Shown: positions 60,221 to 64,000 of the stretch, in pieces
Numbering within the stretch: position 1 is the stretch's first letter
How the letters are laid out: each line of letters starts with the position of its first letter
Assembly (NCBI RefSeq): GCF_000721075.1
Contig: NZ_JOEQ01000014.1
Span: forward strand, 99,891 to 163,890
DNA from: Streptosporangium amethystogenes
GTDB lineage: Bacteria > Actinomycetota > Actinomycetes > Streptosporangiales > Streptosporangiaceae
Direction: 5' to 3'
DNA: 64,000 nucleotides
Program-made: the position numbers and the translations under genes
The notes under the pieces: model-generated
What the model was told of the DNA's origin: nothing
Database searches by the model: none
Seen by the model: the letters and a program-made list of their open reading frames with translations, nothing else

Positions 60221-61321
60221 ATGCCGAACATCACCCTGAGCGGAATCGCCAAGAGCTACGGCGGTGGCGACTACGCTGTGAAGAACCTCGACCTGACCGT
60301 CCCCGACGGCGCGTTCATGTGCCTGCTGGGCCCCTCCGGCTGCGGCAAGACGACCACGCTGCGGATGATCGCCGGGCTTGAGCAGCCAACCGGCGGCACC
60401 ATCGCCGTCGGCGACAGGGTCCTCGACTCCGTCGAGCAGGGACTCTACGTCCCGCCGGAGAAGCGCGGCATGGGGCTGGTCTTCCAGAACTACGCCCTCT
60501 GGCCTCACCTGTCGGTACGCGAGAACGTCGAGTTCGGCCTGCGGATGCGCAAGGTGCCCGCTCCCGAGCGGCGGGCCAAGGCGGAGTTGGCACTGCAGAT
60601 GGTCCACGTCGACGCCGCCATGGACCGCTACCCCTCCCAGCTGTCCGGTGGTCAGCAGCAGCGTGTCGCGCTGGCCAGGATGCTGGCGATCAACCCCACG
60701 GTGCTGCTGCTCGACGAGCCACTGTCCAACCTCGACGCCCGGCTCCGGTTGGAGATGCGCGCCGAGCTCAAACGCATCCACGAGGAGTCCAAGGCGACGA
60801 TCGTCTTCGTCACCCACGACCAGCTGGAGGCACTCACCATGGCCACCGACGTCGCGGTCATGAACGAGGGCGAGCTACAGCAGCTGGCCCCCCCGATGGA
60901 GATGTACGCCAGGCCCGCCAACCGGTTCGTCGCCGAGTTCGTCGGCAGCCCGCCGATGGCGATCGTCGAGATCGGCTCCACTCCCACCGGTCTGGCCGGC
61001 TCGCTGATGCGCTTCGTCGAGTCCCGCGCCGGGCAGGACATCGCCCCCGCCGCCGTCGGTATCCGCCCCGAGGCACTGCGCCTCGGTTCGCCACCCCATT
61101 CCGTCTGGTCCGAGGAGGCCACCGTCGAGGCCGTGCTGCCGGCGGGCTCCTCCTGGACCGTACGGCTGCGCGTCCTGGACACCGAGCTGTACGCGCTCTC
61201 CTATACGCCGGTCGAGGCCGCCGCCGGCGAGGTGCTGACCTGCTGGACCGACCAGGTGCACCTGTTCGGCGCGGACGGCATGCGCATCCCCGCCTGGGAC
61301 AGGACGGGGGTCGGCGCGTGA
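60221..61321 (+). CDS. ABC importer ATPase (AfuC/FbpC type)
   Basis: 366 residues starting directly after the permease stop. Walker A GPSGCGKTT (about 37), signature LSGGQQQRVALARML (about 141), Walker B VLLLDEPLSNLD, H-loop VTHDQLEALTMATD, then a TOBE-like C-terminal domain (DIAPAAVGIRPEALRLGSPP, VEAVLPAGSSWTVRLRVLDT). With the permease at 58394 and the binding protein at 48113 it completes the importer. Confidence 0.94.
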   Translation: MPNITLSGIAKSYGGGDYAVKNLDLTVPDGAFMCLLGPSGCGKTTTLRMIAGLEQPTGGTIAVGDRVLDSVEQGLYVPPEKRGMGLVFQNYALWPHLSVRENVEFGLRMRKVPAPERRAKAELALQMVHVDAAMDRYPSQLSGGQQQRVALARMLAINPTVLLLDEPLSNLDARLRLEMRAELKRIHEESKATIVFVTHDQLEALTMATDVAVMNEGELQQLAPPMEMYARPANRFVAEFVGSPPMAIVEIGSTPTGLAGSLMRFVESRAGQDIAPAAVGIRPEALRLGSPPHSVWSEEATVEAVLPAGSSWTVRLRVLDTELYALSYTPVEAAAGEVLTCWTDQVHLFGADGMRIPAWDRTGVGA

Positions 61322-62082
61322 TCCGGCCCAAGGCGTTGCTGCTGGACTTCGGCGGGGTGATCGTGGAGACCGCCCGGCGTCCGTCGTGGGCGGCCGAACT
61401 CGCCACGGAGGTGCACGAGCTCCTCACCAGGGCCGGCTTCCACGGCCTCGGCCTCGACGATGTGGAGAACGACATCCTGGCGGGCGCGCGCGCCGACAAG
61501 TACTGGAAGGACTCCACCTCCCGTCAGTTCGCCCCGGCGGAGATGACGCACCGCGGGTTCTGGGCCGACTACGTCGCGGGCGACTGGCCGGAGCAGGCCC
61601 GCTCACTGGTGATCGCCGAGGCGACCCCGCTCTGCAGGCGGATGGGTGAGCTGCGCAGCGACCGCAAGACCCGGCCCGCCCTACAGGAGCTGCTGGCCGC
61701 CTGCTGGACGCACGGCGTCACGCCCGCGGTCGTCAGCAACGCCCTGTGCGGGGCCGTCCACCGCGACTACATGGCCCTCAACGGCCTCGACCGCCAGGTG
61801 GCCGTGCAGGTCTACAGCGACGAGGTCGGCATCCGCAAACCCAATCCGGAGATGATCTGGATCGCCTGCCGGGCCCTGGGCGTCGAGCCCGCGGAGACCT
61901 GGTACGTCGGCGACAACTACGACCGCGACGTGGTCTGCGGAGCCCGTGCTCGGGTGGGGGCCACCATCCTGATGGTCTCCGGGAGCACCGAGAAGATCCC
62001 CTACAAAGTGCGGGAGCGCCCTCAGGCGACAGTCGAGGACCCGCGCGGCCTGCTGAGCCTCCTGGAGGAGACATGGACCTGA
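61318..62082 (+). CDS. HAD-superfamily phosphatase (subfamily IA-type)
   Basis: 254 residues, GTG start overlapping the ATPase stop. Motif 1 LLLDFGGVIVETARRP (position-one Asp present, second Asp of DxD replaced by Gly, as in some family members), motif 2 AVVSNALC, motif 3 EVGIRKPNPEMIWIACRALG and motif 4 YVGDNYDRDVVCGARARVGA. A helical cap lies between about 25 and 105. Removes phosphate from a small substrate; an inositol- or deoxygluconate-phosphate is likely from context. Confidence 0.88.
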   Translation: MIRPKALLLDFGGVIVETARRPSWAAELATEVHELLTRAGFHGLGLDDVENDILAGARADKYWKDSTSRQFAPAEMTHRGFWADYVAGDWPEQARSLVIAEATPLCRRMGELRSDRKTRPALQELLAACWTHGVTPAVVSNALCGAVHRDYMALNGLDRQVAVQVYSDEVGIRKPNPEMIWIACRALGVEPAETWYVGDNYDRDVVCGARARVGATILMVSGSTEKIPYKVRERPQATVEDPRGLLSLLEETWT

Positions 62083-62876
62083 ACACCTCGCGTGATTTGA
62101 CCGCCATCGCGGTCGAGGCGGCCAGAGCGGTCGGCGACCGGCTCAGGGAGGCCTTCCGTTCCCGGCCCGAGGTGAAGACCAAGCGCGACTTCCACGACCC
62201 GGTGACCGAGCACGACAAGGCGGCCGAGGAGCGTATCCGCGAGGTCCTGGACCGGCTGTGCCCGGGCAGCGTCGTGGTGGGAGAGGAGGACGGCGCCCGA
62301 GGTGAAGGCGACATCAGCTGGTACGTCGACCCCATCGACGGCACCGCGAACTTCGCCGCCGGCCTGCCGTTCTTCTGCACCTCCATCGGAGCGGTCGTCG
62401 ACGGCGAGGTGGTGGCGGGCGTCATCTACGACCCCGTCCGCGACGACGAGTTCACCGCCTCACTCGGCGGGGCCTTCTACAACGGCGCGCCGATCCGCAG
62501 CACCGGCGCGCGCACGGACCGGGAGGCGGTGCTGCTGTCGAGCTACCCCTCCCCGCGCGACCTGGCCGCGGAGGGAGAGGTGGCGCTGCATCGCTTCGCC
62601 CGGATGGTCAACTCCTTCGCCACCACGCGCCGCCCGGGGAGCGCGGCGCTGAAGCTGGCGCACGTCGCCGCCGGGTGGTCCGACGTCGCCTACGGCACGT
62701 ACGTCAACGCCTGGGACGTGACGGCCGGCTCGCTCCTGGTGAAGCAGGCCGGGGGCATCTACATCCCGCTGTCCGGCAGCATCTTCACCCCCGGCGGCTA
62801 TCTCGCCTGCGTCGGCGGATTCGACCTCGCCGGCTCCGTGATGGCCGAGGTCTCCACAGCGAGGACCGCCTCGTGA
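62073..62876 (+). CDS. Inositol monophosphatase family protein
   Basis: 267 residues; ATG lies ten bases before the HAD stop. All Mg-site motifs are intact: VVGEEDGARGEGD, VDPIDGTANFAAGLPFFCTS (about 85) and NAWDVTAGSLLVKQAGG (about 212). Mg-dependent hydrolysis of inositol monophosphates gives myo-inositol. Its place in the inositol operon, directly after the importer ATPase and a HAD phosphatase, strongly supports intracellular inositol-phosphate dephosphorylation. Confidence 0.93.
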   Translation: MDLNTSRDLTAIAVEAARAVGDRLREAFRSRPEVKTKRDFHDPVTEHDKAAEERIREVLDRLCPGSVVVGEEDGARGEGDISWYVDPIDGTANFAAGLPFFCTSIGAVVDGEVVAGVIYDPVRDDEFTASLGGAFYNGAPIRSTGARTDREAVLLSSYPSPRDLAAEGEVALHRFARMVNSFATTRRPGSAALKLAHVAAGWSDVAYGTYVNAWDVTAGSLLVKQAGGIYIPLSGSIFTPGGYLACVGGFDLAGSVMAEVSTARTAS

Positions 62877-63652
62877 TCCGCTGGATCGTCACCGACCTGG
62901 ACGGAACGCTCGTCGGTCGCGACCTGGCCATGGTGCCCTCCAGCCGGGACGCGCTCCGCCGCTTCATGGCCTCAGGCGGAGAGGTGGTCATCGCGACCGG
63001 GCGGATGGAGCTGTCAGCCCTCCGCTACTACGAGGAGCTGGGCCTCACCGGGGCGGCGATCCTCTACAACGGCGCCCGTACCGTGGATCTCGGCACCGGA
63101 GCCGTGCTGCGCTCCCGCCACCTGCCGGTGAACGCGTGGAAGGCGCTGCTCGACCTGTTCGAAGAACTCCCGCGGGGCGTCTACCCGGTGGCGTTCTCCG
63201 GCGGCGAGGCACTGGCCGTCCACGACGTGCCCGAACTGCGGGATTACGCCCGGCGCGACGGAATCATCCTGCACGATCCGGGCGACTGGTCGGCACTGCC
63301 CCCCGGCGAGATCACCAAATGCATGCTGATCGGCGATCGGCTTCCCGAACTGGATATTCCAGGAACCATCACGGTTCGATCTGAGGCGACCTATCTGGAG
63401 GTGCTGGCCGAGGGCGCGACCAAGGGCACCGCGCTCCGCGAGCTGGCCGCCTCCAGGGGCGTACCGCTGGAGCAGATCGCGGCCGTCGGCGACAACCCCA
63501 ACGACATCGACATGATCATGACGGCCGGACTCGGGGCCGCGGTCGGCGACGGCCACCCGCAGGTCCGTGCGGTGGCCGATGTCGTGGTCGGGGCCTGCTC
63601 GGACGGAGCCGTCGCCGACGTGGTGAAACTGGCCCTCGGCTCCCATGCGTAG
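62873..63652 (+). CDS. Cof-type HAD (subfamily IIB) phosphatase
   Basis: 259 residues from a GTG overlapping the IMPase stop. Motif 1 VTDLDGTLVGRDLAMVPSSR (DxDGT), motif 2 VIATGRMELSALRYYEELG, and motif 4 ATKGTALRELAASRGVPLEQ with AAVGDNPNDIDMIMTAG. The C2 cap lies between about 85 and 185. Cof-like enzymes act on sugar phosphates and similar molecules; third phosphatase in a row in this operon. Confidence 0.92.
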   Translation: MIRWIVTDLDGTLVGRDLAMVPSSRDALRRFMASGGEVVIATGRMELSALRYYEELGLTGAAILYNGARTVDLGTGAVLRSRHLPVNAWKALLDLFEELPRGVYPVAFSGGEALAVHDVPELRDYARRDGIILHDPGDWSALPPGEITKCMLIGDRLPELDIPGTITVRSEATYLEVLAEGATKGTALRELAASRGVPLEQIAAVGDNPNDIDMIMTAGLGAAVGDGHPQVRAVADVVVGACSDGAVADVVKLALGSHA

Positions 63653-63724
63653 GTCATGAGATCGGGCCCCGAACCGCGGATGCCGATCCTCGCCGTCGCG
63701 CCGCAGGCGCAAAAGGAGCAAGAA

Positions 63725-64000
63725 ATGAAGAACATCCCTCATTGGATCAACGGAGTCCCCACCGAGGACTCCCCCCGTGACGCCGGGAGCACGCCTTCGG
63801 CGCGACTCGGCGAGATCTTCAACCCGGCGGCGGGAGAGGTGGCGGGACAGGTCCACCTGGCCTCAACCGCCGAGGTCGACGCGGCCGTGGCCGCCGCTGT
63901 TGCGGCCTGGCCCGCCTGGCGGGACACCTCGCTGACCCGGCGGGCGGGGGTGCTGTTCCGCTTCCGTGAGCTGATGTACGCCCACCGCGACGAGCTCGCG
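63725..64000 (+). CDS. mmsA: Methylmalonate-semialdehyde dehydrogenase, N-terminal part (cut by window end)
   Basis: 92 codons visible from the ATG at 63725, with AAAAGGAG upstream. IPHWINGVPTEDSP, LGEIFNPAAGEVAGQVHLAS, VDAAVAAAVAAWPAWRDTSL and RRAGVLFRFRELMYAHRDEL are the start of an aldehyde dehydrogenase of the MmsA/IolA group. It oxidises malonate semialdehyde (last step of inositol catabolism) to acetyl-CoA. A 72-bp gap separates it from the Cof-type gene. Confidence 0.9.
   Translation, partial: MKNIPHWINGVPTEDSPRDAGSTPSARLGEIFNPAAGEVAGQVHLASTAEVDAAVAAAVAAWPAWRDTSLTRRAGVLFRFRELMYAHRDELA

Noticed and set aside
58394..61321. Ferric-iron uptake system
   Set aside because: The family label fits, but placement inside a catabolic operon with phosphatases and a phosphate transporter, and the known sugar-phosphate role of AfuABC, make a phosphorylated polyol a better guess.
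1..64000. CRISPR arrays, tRNA or rRNA genes
   Set aside because: No regularly spaced direct repeats, no cloverleaf with CCA-end features and no rRNA-like sequence were noticed by reading; a tRNA or Rfam scan would settle it.

Overview
The window is high-GC DNA with GTG starts, ATGA/GTGA stop-start overlaps and GC-rich hairpin terminators lacking long U-tracts. Its gene content (SepH, a dut-DUF3710-OB-DUF3159-trkA block, DUF4193, F420-type oxidoreductase, DrrAB-type ABC exporter) points to a filamentous actinomycete. Streptosporangiaceae is my best guess, by inference only.

Layout. 1-5 kb: the 5' part of a sugar-porter MFS gene, an LLM-family oxidoreductase, a degenerate GH18-like secreted protein, and a stand-alone Clp-N protein behind an operator-like promoter. 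5.2-8.1 kb: small secreted proteins and a short GntR regulator whose frames are broken several times, always by what looks like one missing base. 8.2-18 kb: conserved housekeeping (RNA methyltransferase, KimA-like K+ permease, two TrkA-type RCK proteins, DUF3159, OB-fold, DUF3710, dUTPase, thioesterase, AI-2E-family membrane protein). 18-31.6 kb: trehalose-6-phosphate synthase, DUF4193, a two-component system, an inositol-monophosphatase-family protein, an S9 peptidase, ferrochelatase, an SLT-like protein, an MFS transporter and an aldonolactone oxidase. 32-45.5 kb: SepH, a PH-domain pair, a DrrAB-type exporter, a PEBP lipoprotein, a SulP-carbonic anhydrase fusion and an epimerase.

45.6-64 kb is the most interesting part. 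It holds a secreted beta-propeller phytase, a degraded TnpB remnant, a lipoprotein solute-binding protein of the ferric/sugar-phosphate type, a divergent GntR/UTRA regulator, and one long run of tightly spaced or overlapping genes. That run encodes inositol dehydrogenase, an IolE-like protein, IolC, an aldolase, IolB, IolD, a PiT phosphate transporter with its DUF47 partner, the missing permease and ATPase of the ABC importer, a HAD phosphatase, an inositol monophosphatase, a Cof-type HAD phosphatase and methylmalonate-semialdehyde dehydrogenase (cut by the window end).

I read this as one pathway: phytate is dephosphorylated outside the cell, partly phosphorylated inositols are imported by the ABC system, the phosphates are removed inside, the inositol is catabolised by Iol enzymes, and the released phosphate is handled by PiT/DUF47. 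Four 16-bp sites resembling GTCnnGACATTCTKAC lie in front of the phytase, the binding protein, gntR and the iol operon. At the phytase and iol promoters the site ends exactly 6 nt before a putative -35 box. The pathway and its regulation are inference; the gene identities and the sites are read from sequence.
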